A DNA stretch of 59,146 bases. Source: JAHCHG01 sp041745765. Its GTDB lineage: Bacteria; Acidobacteriota; Blastocatellia; Pyrinomonadales; Pyrinomonadaceae. The translations under genes were made by a program, and so were the position numbers. The stretch spans positions 1-59,146 of the forward strand of contig JBGTIH010000006.1 of NCBI GenBank assembly GCA_041745765.1, written 5' to 3'. Positions 41,693 to 51,001 of the stretch are shown one piece after another (position 1 is the first letter of the stretch; every line of letters starts with the position of its first letter). A model generated the notes under the pieces. That model did not search any database, was not told the DNA's origin, and saw nothing but the letters and a program-made list of their open reading frames with translations.

Positions 41693-44590
41693 TTACTGCT
41701 TATCAGCCGTGATATTCAAATTGGAAACGTCGTTTTTAACCACGACGATTTGCGGTTGAAAATTATATTGTTTGGCGAAGGCACTTAAAATATAGGTTTC
41801 GCCGACTCTGATATCCGTGAAATTGTAATACCCGAACGCATTTGTCTGCGTTGAACGAAGTGTCCCGTCCGGTTCGGTCAGCGTAACCCAGGCTTTTGAA
41901 ACGCCGAAACCGTTTGGTGATAAAACCCGTCCGCCAATCGTCACCGAAGCGGATGTCGGCGCAAATTCCGCCAGAGCAAATGGTGAGAATGAAGTCAGCC
42001 CGTTCGTGCAGATCGTTCGCGTGCCGAAGTTTATGCTTGACAGATCAGTCCGGTTTTCCCAGACATTATTTTCCAGATGCAGAATCCGCAGATTGGCAAA
42101 ACTGCCGGCATCGGTAATCGAAGGCAGATTGAAACACACCGTCGGATTGCCGGAAAATACGGCACTCGTCGCAATATCGTAGGTTAAACCGATAGATGTG
42201 CCGCTTGGTAAAGCGGGAAGCAAACTCAGATCGAGCGGAATCTGCTGGATAATGCCGCCGCTGGTTACCGAATCGAACGTGACCGCAACATCGCCCAGGT
42301 TTGATATTACGGGTCCGAAGCTTTCGCCGAGCGGAGTGGAATTCACTTTACGTGACCTCTGTCCATCTTCTGCATTATTGAGATATGCCTTACCTTTTGC
42401 GAGTGCGCCTTCGTTGTAAATTGACTGAATCTCAGTGGCTGTCAATTCGCGATTATAAACCGCGATCTCATCCGCCTCGAATGGGCTTCCGGAACCGCCG
42501 GTTTGAATAGTGACGGGCTGGCTCGGTGAACTTTTCAGATTTCCGGTAATCTGTTGGAGCGGAAATATGGTCGTTGCCTGCAAGACCCCATTTACGTATA
42601 GTTTCACGTTGCCGGAACTTGGTTGCGATCCGTTGTAGGTCATAGCGATATGGTTATATATTCCCGCCGGAATCACCACATTCGTACTCTGATTATGCAC
42701 GCGCTGGTCAGACGAATTTGTCAAGATATATTGAACCAACCATTGGTTAGCCGGCAGATTCCCACCGCTTGCGAGTGATCCACTTTCGAACACAAGCAAA
42801 AAGTTCTGATCGTCTGGAAATCCGTTCTTGCCGATAAATGCCGTGAACGCCTGAGCCGGGTGGACATTATTGTTATCGAGCCGCAGCCATCCTTCGATGG
42901 TTACCTGATCGCCCTTGATGTCTAGCGAACCTGATCCGGATGCGGAAAGTTTGTCCGTTGCAGATGCTAACCTCAGAGCATTACCTGTTTGTCCGGTGAC
43001 GAAAGATGTGCCTGTGAGAATTCCATTGTTGCCGAAGCCCGAAGAATCAAGTGCGTTCCCATCGCCGCGCCAGAATCCGACCTGTCCGCTGCGGGGCGAC
43101 GTAACCGTATTCTTGAGTTTTCCGGCAATTCCGGCGTTGTAGATGGATTGAACCTCAGCCGGATTCAAGGCTCGATTGTAGATCGAAGTCTCATCTATCA
43201 CGGATTGAGTTCTAACGACCCCAAAAGCATTAATAAATGCTCCTCCAATTATTAACGGTTGGCTTGTATTGAGCAGATCACCCGCGGGAACTGTCCCGGT
43301 TGCTGACAATTCTCCATTGATGAAAAGATTCAAAGTCGTACCGTTTTTTGTAAACACAATGTGGGAATATTCGTTTAGCGGAACCGGTTCCGCGCTGTCA
43401 ACTCCGTGGATGGAAGTTCCAAGCCCAATTCTACCGCTGATCGCGTTCGTAGGCGTCAAAATGATCCCAAATGATTGGGTATTGACGAAGTTGAAATCAC
43501 CTTTTCCGAGAAAGAACGAACGATAGTCAGGGTCGCCGTTTTGTTTCGGCATTGCCCACATTTCGATACTGAAGTTATTATTAAGGTCCAGCAAGTTGTT
43601 GTCAGGTATTTCGATATGCTGCGAACCGTCTATCTCTATTGCCTGCCCAACTTTACCAAAAGCATATTTTCCCGGTCCGACAAATGTTCCATTCAGGGCG
43701 TTTCCCGAAATGTCGTTGGCATTGCCGTCGCCTGACCACCAGCCGATCAATCCCGAAGGCGCAACGGTTGCCGTCGGTTTGCATTTTCCGGCTGTTCCGG
43801 CATTGTGGATTGCCGCGATCTCATCGGCAGAAAGTGCGCGGTCGTAAACAGAAACCTCATCAGTTTCAAAAGGAATACCCGGACCGACACTCCACGTTTG
43901 CATAGCGAAGGGTTCGTTTGGAGAGCTTTTAAGACTGCCGGTGATCTGCTGAATCGGGATTATGTTCGTCGCTTGTAATACTCCGTTCACATACAGTTTG
44001 ACATTGCTTGCGCCTGGCTGCGACCCGTTGTAGGTCATGGCGAGATGGTTGAACGCCCCGGCGGTAACGATGACATTGGAATTCTGATTGCCGACACGCT
44101 GCCCGCTGCTATTCGCTAGAGCATAGGAGAACTGCCATTGATTAGGCGGCAGGTTTCCTCCTCCCGCGAGGGCTCCGCTTTCGAAAAAGAGCAGATAGTT
44201 CTGATCATTCGGAAATCCGTGCTTGCCTATAAAACCTGTAAAAGATTGAGCCGGATGAACGCTGTTATTTTCAAGCTTTACCCAACCTTCGATCGTTACT
44301 TGTTCACCGGTTATGTTTAGTGACCCAGAGCCGTCTGCAGAAAATAGATCAGTTGGGCTTGGAGCGGCGAACCGGATCGCTTGTCCGCTTTGTCCAGCTA
44401 CAAAGGATGTGCCGGTCAATGTTCCATTCTTACGCGAACGCGAATCGAGCGCATTGCCGTCGCCCGACCACCACGAAACGAGTCCGACCGGCGCAGGTGT
44501 GCAGACCTGTGCGCTGATGCCGGACGGAAATGCCGAAAAGAGAATCGTTATAAAAATTGCGGCGAAAAATTTTATTATAGTTGTGGTCAT
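41693..44590 (-). CDS. Secreted protein with three LamG/concanavalin A-like domains and a C-terminal regulatory-like domain
   Basis: 965 residues with a signal peptide (FFAAIFITILFSAFPSG). Three lectin-like domains follow, each starting with a GxWxGDGN block and ending with the DEV-S-V-YDRALSADEI type strand: about 35-265, 280-495 and 505-730. Domains 1 and 3 are much closer to each other than to domain 2, indicating internal duplication. The C-terminus (about 870-965) is a carboxypeptidase-regulatory-like Ig domain (VTIGGRVLSPNGFGVSKAWV). It should be extracellular and bind carbohydrate or protein. The divergent regulator at 44885 is its nearest potential controller. Confidence 0.85.
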   Translation of the reverse strand: MTTTIIKFFAAIFITILFSAFPSGISAQVCTPAPVGLVSWWSGDGNALDSRSRKNGTLTGTSFVAGQSGQAIRFAAPSPTDLFSADGSGSLNITGEQVTIEGWVKLENNSVHPAQSFTGFIGKHGFPNDQNYLLFFESGALAGGGNLPPNQWQFSYALANSSGQRVGNQNSNVIVTAGAFNHLAMTYNGSQPGASNVKLYVNGVLQATNIIPIQQITGSLKSSPNEPFAMQTWSVGPGIPFETDEVSVYDRALSADEIAAIHNAGTAGKCKPTATVAPSGLIGWWSGDGNANDISGNALNGTFVGPGKYAFGKVGQAIEIDGSQHIEIPDNNLLDLNNNFSIEMWAMPKQNGDPDYRSFFLGKGDFNFVNTQSFGIILTPTNAISGRIGLGTSIHGVDSAEPVPLNEYSHIVFTKNGTTLNLFINGELSATGTVPAGDLLNTSQPLIIGGAFINAFGVVRTQSVIDETSIYNRALNPAEVQSIYNAGIAGKLKNTVTSPRSGQVGFWRGDGNALDSSGFGNNGILTGTSFVTGQTGNALRLASATDKLSASGSGSLDIKGDQVTIEGWLRLDNNNVHPAQAFTAFIGKNGFPDDQNFLLVFESGSLASGGNLPANQWLVQYILTNSSDQRVHNQSTNVVIPAGIYNHIAMTYNGSQPSSGNVKLYVNGVLQATTIFPLQQITGNLKSSPSQPVTIQTGGSGSPFEADEIAVYNRELTATEIQSIYNEGALAKGKAYLNNAEDGQRSRKVNSTPLGESFGPVISNLGDVAVTFDSVTSGGIIQQIPLDLSLLPALPSGTSIGLTYDIATSAVFSGNPTVCFNLPSITDAGSFANLRILHLENNVWENRTDLSSINFGTRTICTNGLTSFSPFALAEFAPTSASVTIGGRVLSPNGFGVSKAWVTLTEPDGTLRSTQTNAFGYYNFTDIRVGETYILSAFAKQYNFQPQIVVVKNDVSNLNITADKQ

Positions 44591-44884
44591 TATTATTTAT
44601 GCTCCTTTGCAATTAGGGAGGAAAAGATATTTTGCGAAAAATGTTCTTTGGCTTTTGGCTCTATTTAAACTAAAATGCTTTTTAACATTTTGAATCATCG
44701 GAATCAGCCGCTTAAAGAGCAAAAAGAGGAGTCAAAAGAATTTCAGCTAAGCCCCAACTGTAAACCGCTTTCTGTTCTCTATCACTCTTTAAACGGGCTG
44801 AATGCGCTATTTATAACCGAAAATGCGGGAAAAAGTCCTCATATATTTTTCAAATATTTCTCATATATTTATCTTTGGTAAATT

Positions 44885-46588
44885 ATGGACGGACAGAACG
44901 CAAACAATTTACTCGAATTCGGTAAATTTCGGCTTGATCCGGTAAAACGGGTTTTATGGTGCGGCGGCGAGGTCGTTAATTTGCCGCTCAAAGCCATCGA
45001 TTTATTGTGCGTTCTGATCGAAAATCGCGGCGAGGTCGTCACCAAAGAAGAATTGTTCGAGAAAATCTGGGGTGAATCTTTTGTCGAAGACAGCGTTTTA
45101 ACTCAAAATATTTATCTGATTCGCAAAACCTTCCGAGAAAACGGCGGGAAAATTTCGATCAAAAATGTGCCGCGCCGCGGATATCTTTTCGACGGCGAAG
45201 TTCGCACGATAAAAGCATTTGAAACTGAATCGCCTGATTCGACAAATGTTTTAGAAAATGAAGCCGACACGCCAAAGACGGTAGAATCCGAACCCGAAAA
45301 TACAACTTCGGTATCTCCGCCGCGTTTACGTTTTTTCGCAATTGTTGCCGTTTTGCTGATCTTTTCGGTTTTTCTCGTCGGTGCGGGTTATTATTTTAAC
45401 GGCAAGCCAAAAAATACGGCAAAGTCCGAACTGCCGGCGATTGTCTTAAAAGCTGTTTCCGCGCCTTCCGCCGTAAAATCGCTGGTCGTTTTGCCTCTGA
45501 AAAATGCGGACGATAATTTCGGCACGAATTTTTCAAGAGATTTATCAATCCGTTTGGGCAGTTTTAACAAATTTGACGTAAAACCCGTAGAATTTGTTCT
45601 CGAAGCGCAAAAACACGGAAAAGAGATAAAAACCGATTTTGTTCTGGACGGAAATATCGAGGCGGAAAAAGGTATTTTCAGCGCGGAGATTCGCTTGCTC
45701 GATACAAAAAACAATACCGCAATCCGCACGGATAAATTTAAATTCGATAATCTGATTCAGCTTCAGGACGCAATCGCCAATCAGATTTCAAAAGAGATTC
45801 AAAACAGCCTGACACCCGAAGAAAGCCAACGAATTGCAAGACGTCTGCCGACCAATCTTACCGCTTTTGAAAATTTTCAAAAAGGTTACGCGCTCTGGCG
45901 CAAACGCGCTGATGGCGGAGCTTATTTCGAGAAAGCGATCGAACTGGATCAAAATTTCGCCCGCGCGTATATCGCTCTGGCAAGCCATAAAATGATGGCG
46001 GGCGGAAAAGGTTCGGTAGAAGCAGCCGAAGCCGAAAAATTACTGCAAAAAGCCTTTGAACTCGATGATAATTTAGCGGACATATATGCCGCACAAGGAT
46101 TTATGAGAATTTTTCATCATTGGGATTGGCGCGGCGCGGAAGATTCTCTGAAAAATGCGATTGAAGTGGACACGAATAATATCAACGCCCATCACTGGCT
46201 TGCCGTTTTGTATTCGATCCAGCGGCGTTTGGATGAAGCAAAAGCAAAAATCCAAATCGCTCTCGACCTCGATCCGGCAAACCCAACGCTGCTCGCCGAT
46301 CTCGGACAGCTGCATTATTTTGCCGGAGAGAAAGACCTGGCAAAAGATTTTTACGAGCAGGCGTTGGCGATTGAACCGAATCACGTGTTCGCCAATAATG
46401 GGTTAAATGAAATAATAAATCCGGTAGAAATAACGGACAAAAATCAGCTTTTGGAAGAAGCAAAACTCTATGCCGCGGTAAATCTTTTCACACTGCCTTA
46501 CTTAAATGTTGATCCGCGTTTTGATTCCGTGCGCGGCGAAAAGCAATTTCAAACAATCCTGCGGGAAATAAATTTGAGTTCGGAGTAA
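44885..46588 (+). CDS. CadC-like transmembrane winged-helix regulator with TPR domain
   Basis: 567 residues. The OmpR/PhoB-type winged helix (about 8-105: PLKAIDLLCVLIENRGEVVTKEELF ... NVPRRGYLF) binds DNA. One transmembrane helix (about 143-165: FFAIVAVLLIFSVFLVGAGYYF) separates it from an extracytoplasmic part with a FlgO/TolB-like segment (SLVVLPLKNADDN, near 195) and TPR repeats (about 320-510). It is a one-component sensor that would bind DNA from the membrane. This class is common in Acidobacteriota. The divergent LamG gene is a plausible target. Confidence 0.87.
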   Translation: MDGQNANNLLEFGKFRLDPVKRVLWCGGEVVNLPLKAIDLLCVLIENRGEVVTKEELFEKIWGESFVEDSVLTQNIYLIRKTFRENGGKISIKNVPRRGYLFDGEVRTIKAFETESPDSTNVLENEADTPKTVESEPENTTSVSPPRLRFFAIVAVLLIFSVFLVGAGYYFNGKPKNTAKSELPAIVLKAVSAPSAVKSLVVLPLKNADDNFGTNFSRDLSIRLGSFNKFDVKPVEFVLEAQKHGKEIKTDFVLDGNIEAEKGIFSAEIRLLDTKNNTAIRTDKFKFDNLIQLQDAIANQISKEIQNSLTPEESQRIARRLPTNLTAFENFQKGYALWRKRADGGAYFEKAIELDQNFARAYIALASHKMMAGGKGSVEAAEAEKLLQKAFELDDNLADIYAAQGFMRIFHHWDWRGAEDSLKNAIEVDTNNINAHHWLAVLYSIQRRLDEAKAKIQIALDLDPANPTLLADLGQLHYFAGEKDLAKDFYEQALAIEPNHVFANNGLNEIINPVEITDKNQLLEEAKLYAAVNLFTLPYLNVDPRFDSVRGEKQFQTILREINLSSE

Positions 46589-46594
46589 CGCATT

Positions 46595-47548
46595 TCAGCG
46601 CGGAACTTCGACGGTTTTTATAATATCGGAAATCACCGCATCGGTCGTTGCGCCGTCGAGTTCGGCTTCGGCGCGCAAGGCGAGGCGATGGCGCAAGACG
46701 GGAAACGCTACGTCGCGCACGTCGTCGGGTGTCGGGAAATCGCGTCCGCGAATTGCCGCAAGTGCTTTTGAACAAAGGAGAAGCGCGATTGCCGCACGCG
46801 GGCTTGCGCCGTAGAGAATCGTCGGATGATTTCGGGTTTTTCTGACCAGATCAACGATATATTTCTGCACGCCCGGTTCCATCCGCATCGCTTTTACTTC
46901 GGCGCGGCATTTTTGAATCGCTTCTCTGTCCGGCAATTGATTGATCTCGATTTCTTCCAGATGGCGCGAATTAAATCCCGCATCCCAACGCGAGATGATT
47001 TCGAGTTCGGCTTCTTCCGGCGGATAATCAATGAGGATTTTGAGCAAAAATCTGTCAAGCTGCGCTTCCGGCAGCGGATAAGTTCCTTCGTATTCAATCG
47101 GATTTTCCGTTGCCAGAACGGTAAAAAGCGGCGACAGGCGATAGCGTTTGCCGTCAATCGTCGTCTGGCGTTCTTCCATCGCTTCGAGCAGCGCGGACTG
47201 CGTTTTCGGCGGCGTACGGTTGATTTCGTCCGCGAGTAAAATGTCTGTAAAAATTGGTCCCGGACGCAAACTGAATTCCGATGTCTGCATATTGAAAACA
47301 TTGTTTCCGGTAATGTCCGAAGGCATCAGATCGGGCGTAAACTGAATGCGCGAAAAACGCGCCCCGACGATCTGCGCCAGAGATTTTACGGTCAGAGTTT
47401 TCGCCGTTCCCGGAACGCCTTCGAGAAGGGCATGTCCTTCCGCCAAGATAGCGACCAAAATCTGTTCGATAACTTCATCTTGCCCGACAATTGTCTTATG
47501 AAGTTCTTTTGTAATGTGCGTAATTGTTGCAGGTATATAATTTAACAT
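46595..47548 (-). CDS. MoxR family AAA+ ATPase
   Basis: 317 residues. Walker A is EGVPGTAKTLTVKSL (near residue 40), Walker B is LLADEINRTPPKTQSALLEAMEE (near 105), and sensor 1 is LATENPIEYEGTYPL. MoxR ATPases act as chaperones that mature enzyme complexes, usually encoded next to DUF58 and VWA proteins. None of those partners is adjacent here, so it is an orphan copy. Its stop lies 6 bp from the convergent regulator stop, with no visible terminator between them. Confidence 0.92.
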   Translation of the reverse strand: MLNYIPATITHITKELHKTIVGQDEVIEQILVAILAEGHALLEGVPGTAKTLTVKSLAQIVGARFSRIQFTPDLMPSDITGNNVFNMQTSEFSLRPGPIFTDILLADEINRTPPKTQSALLEAMEERQTTIDGKRYRLSPLFTVLATENPIEYEGTYPLPEAQLDRFLLKILIDYPPEEAELEIISRWDAGFNSRHLEEIEINQLPDREAIQKCRAEVKAMRMEPGVQKYIVDLVRKTRNHPTILYGASPRAAIALLLCSKALAAIRGRDFPTPDDVRDVAFPVLRHRLALRAEAELDGATTDAVISDIIKTVEVPR

Positions 47549-47554
47549 TCTGTG

Positions 47555-47628
47555 TGAATTGTGAATGATGAATGATGAATGATGAATATTTTTCTTGAAA
47601 ATTCACCATTCACCATTCACCATTCACC
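47555..47628. repeat. Inverted 7-nt word array (TGAATGA / ATTCACC)
   Basis: TGAATTG, TGAATGA x3 and TGAATAT (47555-47589) face four perfect ATTCACC units (47601-47628). The arms can pair with an 11-nt loop. It begins 6 bp upstream of the MoxR start and ends 4 bp before the stop of the TauE/SafE gene. Confidence 0.8.
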
Positions 47629-47632
47629 ACTA

Positions 47633-48385
47633 TTAAAGGTAATCGAAAATTGTTTTTACGGCTAAAATAAAAACCGAAATTAGAAAAATTCTCTTGAGCC
47701 AAACATCATTTAATTTTGTCACGGTATGCGCTCCGATGAATGCGCCGATAAACATTGTTACGGCGAGAATCGCTCCGAGCCGGTAATCTACTAAACCTTG
47801 CCACATAAAAATAATTGTGGCAACGAGCGACGAAAAAACGTTGATAAACTTGGTCGAAGCAACCGATTCGGTAAAGGTCATTCCGAAAAAAGCGACGAAA
47901 ACGACCGTCAAAACCGTCACATAACCGCCACTGTAAAGACCGCCGTAGATTCCGAGCAAAAATGTCAAAACAAATGTCAAAACGGTGGCTTTTCCGGAAA
48001 CTTCGGCAATTTTCGCAACGCCCGAATCGCGTTTTACCAAAACAAAAATCGCCACCGCGATCATCGCAATCGAAACGATCAGTTTAATGCTTTGACTCGT
48101 GATCAAACCGACGAGCAGTGCGCCGATTGCCGAACTTATCAGCGTTATCACAACGAGCGGCGCGATCTTGCGGTATTTGATAATGTCTTTTTTCAAAAAC
48201 GGAATCGTGGCGCCGATATTCATAAACGTCAGACCGAACATATTCGTCGCCACCGCAATTTTCGGATCAATCCCGAATTGAAACATCACCGGAACGGTTA
48301 TCAAAGAATTACTGCCCGTTACAACGCCGATCACGCTGGTCAAAAAGAACAAAATTATAAGCGAAATTAAGGCAGTTGTGGACAT
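47633..48385 (-). CDS. TauE/SafE family transporter
   Basis: 250 residues with about eight hydrophobic segments. The N-terminal half has the family feature VGVVTGSNSLITVPVMFQFGIDP-like (split here as GVVTGSNSLITVP and FGIDPKIAVATNM). A second copy of the fold follows (LGIYGGLYSGG). These proteins export or import sulfite, sulfoacetate or other organosulfur anions across the inner membrane. It lies upstream of moxR on the same strand, separated by the heptamer array. Confidence 0.85.
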   Translation of the reverse strand: MSTTALISLIILFFLTSVIGVVTGSNSLITVPVMFQFGIDPKIAVATNMFGLTFMNIGATIPFLKKDIIKYRKIAPLVVITLISSAIGALLVGLITSQSIKLIVSIAMIAVAIFVLVKRDSGVAKIAEVSGKATVLTFVLTFLLGIYGGLYSGGYVTVLTVVFVAFFGMTFTESVASTKFINVFSSLVATIIFMWQGLVDYRLGAILAVTMFIGAFIGAHTVTKLNDVWLKRIFLISVFILAVKTIFDYL

Positions 48386-48703
48386 TTTCAGAACGCGGAA
48401 GATATTTAAAGTTTGGTGAATTATGCAATAATCTCAATAAATCTTCAAAAAAGATTCTGGCTTGAAGAATGGAAAAGGTCAATCTGTCTCAAAGTTTTTA
48501 TGCAAAATTTGCAATCTCAAACAAACCCGGCGGCAGTTCGGCTCTGAGTCTTTTATTTCTTGTTTTGAAATATATTTGCGCCAGCCGAATTTTCCAAATC
48601 AGACTTGTTTGTAAAGCTGAATTTGGTATCTTAAAAAAAGGTAAGTTGTCATCGAGCAGATAGGAAAGGCATGTGAAAGAATGCGGAGATTTTTGGATAA
48701 ATT
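48386..48703. other. Intergenic region, no gene recognised
   Basis: 318 bp upstream of both the leftward TauE/SafE gene and the rightward DUF5678-like gene. It should hold their promoters, but no convincing -35/-10 pair or operator could be fixed by eye. A 64-codon open frame inside (48469-48663) has no ribosome binding site and unlikely composition. Confidence 0.5.
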
Positions 48704-49102
48704 ATGATAAAATTTTCAATTATGATGAATTCACAAAATAACATTTCATCGCAAATAGCGCGGCAAATTCTGATTGATGCGGAAAAGAACGGCTTAACGG
48801 TTGAGGATTATGTGAAAAATCTTGCTGATGAGCAAAGTGAAAATCAATTTGTAGAAGATTGTTACAAAATTACGATCAGAAAAGCCTCGATTGATTATGA
48901 TTTTACCGAATCTCAAAAATGGCTGAAAAATAATGCTCAAAAATATGCCGGAAAATGGGTTATTCTTGACGGCAAAAGATTTATCGGCGCGGGCGATAAT
49001 CCGCTTCCGTTTGTCGAAAAAGCTCGTCAAGAAGGCGTAAAAGTTCCTTTTGTTCAATTTGTTGAAGATAATTCAAAAGCCTCAATGGGTGGTTGGTTAT
49101 GA
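48704..49102 (+). CDS. DUF5678-like small protein
   Basis: 132 residues (ATG at 48704; ATG 48722 or 48725 are alternatives). The N-terminal 45 residues look like a small helical segment (QIARQILIDAEKNGLTVEDYVKNL). The C-terminal part (about 67-118) has the DUF5678 pattern: W-L-x(n)-YAGKWVILDGKRFIGAGDN followed by a helix (PLPFVEKARQEG) and V-P-F-V-Q-F-V. The function of DUF5678 is unknown. Its stop overlaps the start of the retropepsin-like gene by 4 bp. Confidence 0.7.
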   Translation: MIKFSIMMNSQNNISSQIARQILIDAEKNGLTVEDYVKNLADEQSENQFVEDCYKITIRKASIDYDFTESQKWLKNNAQKYAGKWVILDGKRFIGAGDNPLPFVEKARQEGVKVPFVQFVEDNSKASMGGWL

Positions 49103-49512
49103 GTAATTGGAGTCTGCATTTTGCCGAACGTCTTGTCTATTCTGACAGTCTTCAGGGAATCAACATCGAAGTTCTTCTTTCTCTCGGAACGGATAATCCG
49201 ATTGGGGCTAACGTAAAATTGGATACTGGAAGTTCTTACTGTGTTTTTCAAAGACATTACGGCGAATTGCTCGGTTTGGAAATTGAAAAAGGCGAACCTG
49301 AAATTATTCGCACCGCAACCGGAAAATTTGTCGCTTACGCACACGAAGTAACTTTGACGGTTGCTAAACTTGAGTGGTATGCGACCGTTTATTTTGCAAA
49401 AGACGAAACCTTTCCGATCAGCGTTGTCGGTCGGCTCGGATTTCTTGATCGTTTGAGAATAGGTCTGGTTGATTACGAGCAAAAGCTTTATTTAAGTTCT
49501 TTGTCTGAATGA
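49099..49512 (+). CDS. Retropepsin-like aspartic protease (single domain)
   Basis: 137 residues from the ATG at 49099, which overlaps the previous stop as ATGA. The catalytic motif is VKLDTGSSYCVF (D42-T-G-S), followed by the flap region and a late hydrophobic-Gly segment (VVGRLGFLDRLRIGLVDYEQ) that is the usual end of bacterial retropepsin-like domains. The length fits a homodimeric protease. There is no signal peptide. Its neighbours are a DUF5678-like protein and a carotenoid desaturase, both overlapping by 4 bp, so the three are translationally coupled. The substrate is unknown. Confidence 0.75.
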   Translation: MSNWSLHFAERLVYSDSLQGINIEVLLSLGTDNPIGANVKLDTGSSYCVFQRHYGELLGLEIEKGEPEIIRTATGKFVAYAHEVTLTVAKLEWYATVYFAKDETFPISVVGRLGFLDRLRIGLVDYEQKLYLSSLSE

Positions 49513-50984
49513 AAAAAATTATCATTATCGGCGCAGGTTTGGGCGGACTTTCGGCGGCTTGCCGTTTGGCAAAATCGGGATTTTCTGTGACGGTTTTGGA
49601 GAAAAACGATTCGGTCGGCGGCAAAGTAAATCTGGTCGAAGCCGAAGGTTTTAAGTTTGACACGGGCGCGAGTTTGCTGACGATGCCGCACGTTTTTGAA
49701 GAACTTTTCGAATTCTGCGGCAGACACATCGAAAATTATCTGCGTCTGCGAAGATTAGAACCGATCTGCCGTTATTTCTGGGCGGACGGGACGGTTTTTG
49801 ACGCGTCCGAAGATTTAAAGAAAACCGAAAAACAGCTCGCGGCAATCTCGCCCGAAGACGCCGAAAATTTCAAAAAATATTTTGCCGATTCAAAAGAGAA
49901 ATACGAGATCGCCGAACGCACATTTCTTTCAAAAAGTCTGAACGAACTGCCCGAACTTTTAACCTTAAAAAATCTGCCGGATCTTTTGAAAATTTCGAGT
50001 CTGAAAACGCTCGATAAATACAATAAAAGTTTTTTCAAGTCCGAAAAATTGCAACAGCTTTTCAATCGTTTTGCGACCTACAACGGTTCTTCGCCGTATA
50101 AAGCGCCGGCGACTTTTGCGCTGATTCCGTATGTAGAAATGGGTTTGGGCGCGTGGTATGTGAAAGGCGGAATTTATCAGATTCCCGATGCTCTGAAAAC
50201 TTTGGCGCAGGAATTGGGCGCAGAATTTCGGCTCGGTGCGGAAGTCGAAGAAATCATCGTCAAAAAAGGTGCGGCAAGCGGCGTTCGTCTGAAAAGCGGC
50301 GAGATTTTGGCAAGCGATTTTGTCGTCGCAAATTCCGACGCAATCGAAACTTACCGCAATTTGATTGATAAAACGGAGCGAAAAATTTATACCGATGAAA
50401 AACTGAAAAATATCGAACCTTCGTGCGGCGGCTTTGTTTTGCTGCTCGGAACGAATAAAAAATTTGAAGCTCTGGCGCATCACAATATTTTCTTTTCTGC
50501 TGATTACAGAGCGGAATTCGGCGCGATCTTCGACAACAAACGTCCTGCAAAAAATCCGACCGTCTACGTCTGCGCGACTTCCCGAACAGACGATTTGCAA
50601 GCACCGGAAAATTGCGAAAATCTGTTCGTTTTGGTCAACGCTCCCTACACAAGTTCGAAAACCGACTGGCGAAAAGAAGCGAAATCTTACCGTAATCTCG
50701 TTATTAAAAGATTGGAAGAATTTGGTTTAGACGGTTTAAATGATTCGATAATTTTCGAGCAAACAATCACGCCCGAAGATTTCGAGCGAAAATACCGCGC
50801 CAATCGCGGTTCGATCTACGGCATTTCTTCAAACGGAATTTTGTCGGCATTTATGCGCGTTCCGAACAAGGCGAAAGACATTGAAAATCTCTATTTCGTC
50901 GGCGGCACGACGCATCCCGGCGGCGGAATGCCGCTCGTTTTGCTGTCGGGAAAAATGGCGAGCGATTTGATTTTGAAAAATTAA
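49509..50984 (+). CDS. Phytoene desaturase-family enzyme (CrtI/CrtD/CrtN-like)
   Basis: 491 residues. The N-terminal FAD motif is IIGAGLGGLSAACRLAKSG, followed by LEKNDSVGGKV and FDTGASLLTMPHV. The C-terminal carotenoid-desaturase signature is FVGGTTHPGGGMPLVLLSG. The family introduces double bonds into C30 or C40 carotenoids. Whether it acts on phytoene, diapophytoene or a hydroxylated carotenoid (CrtD) cannot be told by eye, and no crtB or other carotenoid gene lies in the window. It starts with ATGA overlap on the retropepsin-like gene. Confidence 0.87.
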   Translation: MKKIIIIGAGLGGLSAACRLAKSGFSVTVLEKNDSVGGKVNLVEAEGFKFDTGASLLTMPHVFEELFEFCGRHIENYLRLRRLEPICRYFWADGTVFDASEDLKKTEKQLAAISPEDAENFKKYFADSKEKYEIAERTFLSKSLNELPELLTLKNLPDLLKISSLKTLDKYNKSFFKSEKLQQLFNRFATYNGSSPYKAPATFALIPYVEMGLGAWYVKGGIYQIPDALKTLAQELGAEFRLGAEVEEIIVKKGAASGVRLKSGEILASDFVVANSDAIETYRNLIDKTERKIYTDEKLKNIEPSCGGFVLLLGTNKKFEALAHHNIFFSADYRAEFGAIFDNKRPAKNPTVYVCATSRTDDLQAPENCENLFVLVNAPYTSSKTDWRKEAKSYRNLVIKRLEEFGLDGLNDSIIFEQTITPEDFERKYRANRGSIYGISSNGILSAFMRVPNKAKDIENLYFVGGTTHPGGGMPLVLLSGKMASDLILKN

Positions 50985-51001
50985 TCGGCACAATAGAAAA
51001 A

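Noticed and set aside
46589..46594. Terminator between the convergent regulator and MoxR genes
   Set aside because: Only 6 bp separate the stops and no hairpin with a T-run could be found there.
47555..47628. Possible CRISPR array
   Set aside because: The repeats are 7 nt in direct tandem with no spacers and no cas genes; the same applies to the other heptamer arrays.
48469..48663. 64-codon open frame in the intergenic region
   Set aside because: No ribosome binding site, no recognisable protein character, and it lies in the divergent promoter region of two well-supported genes.
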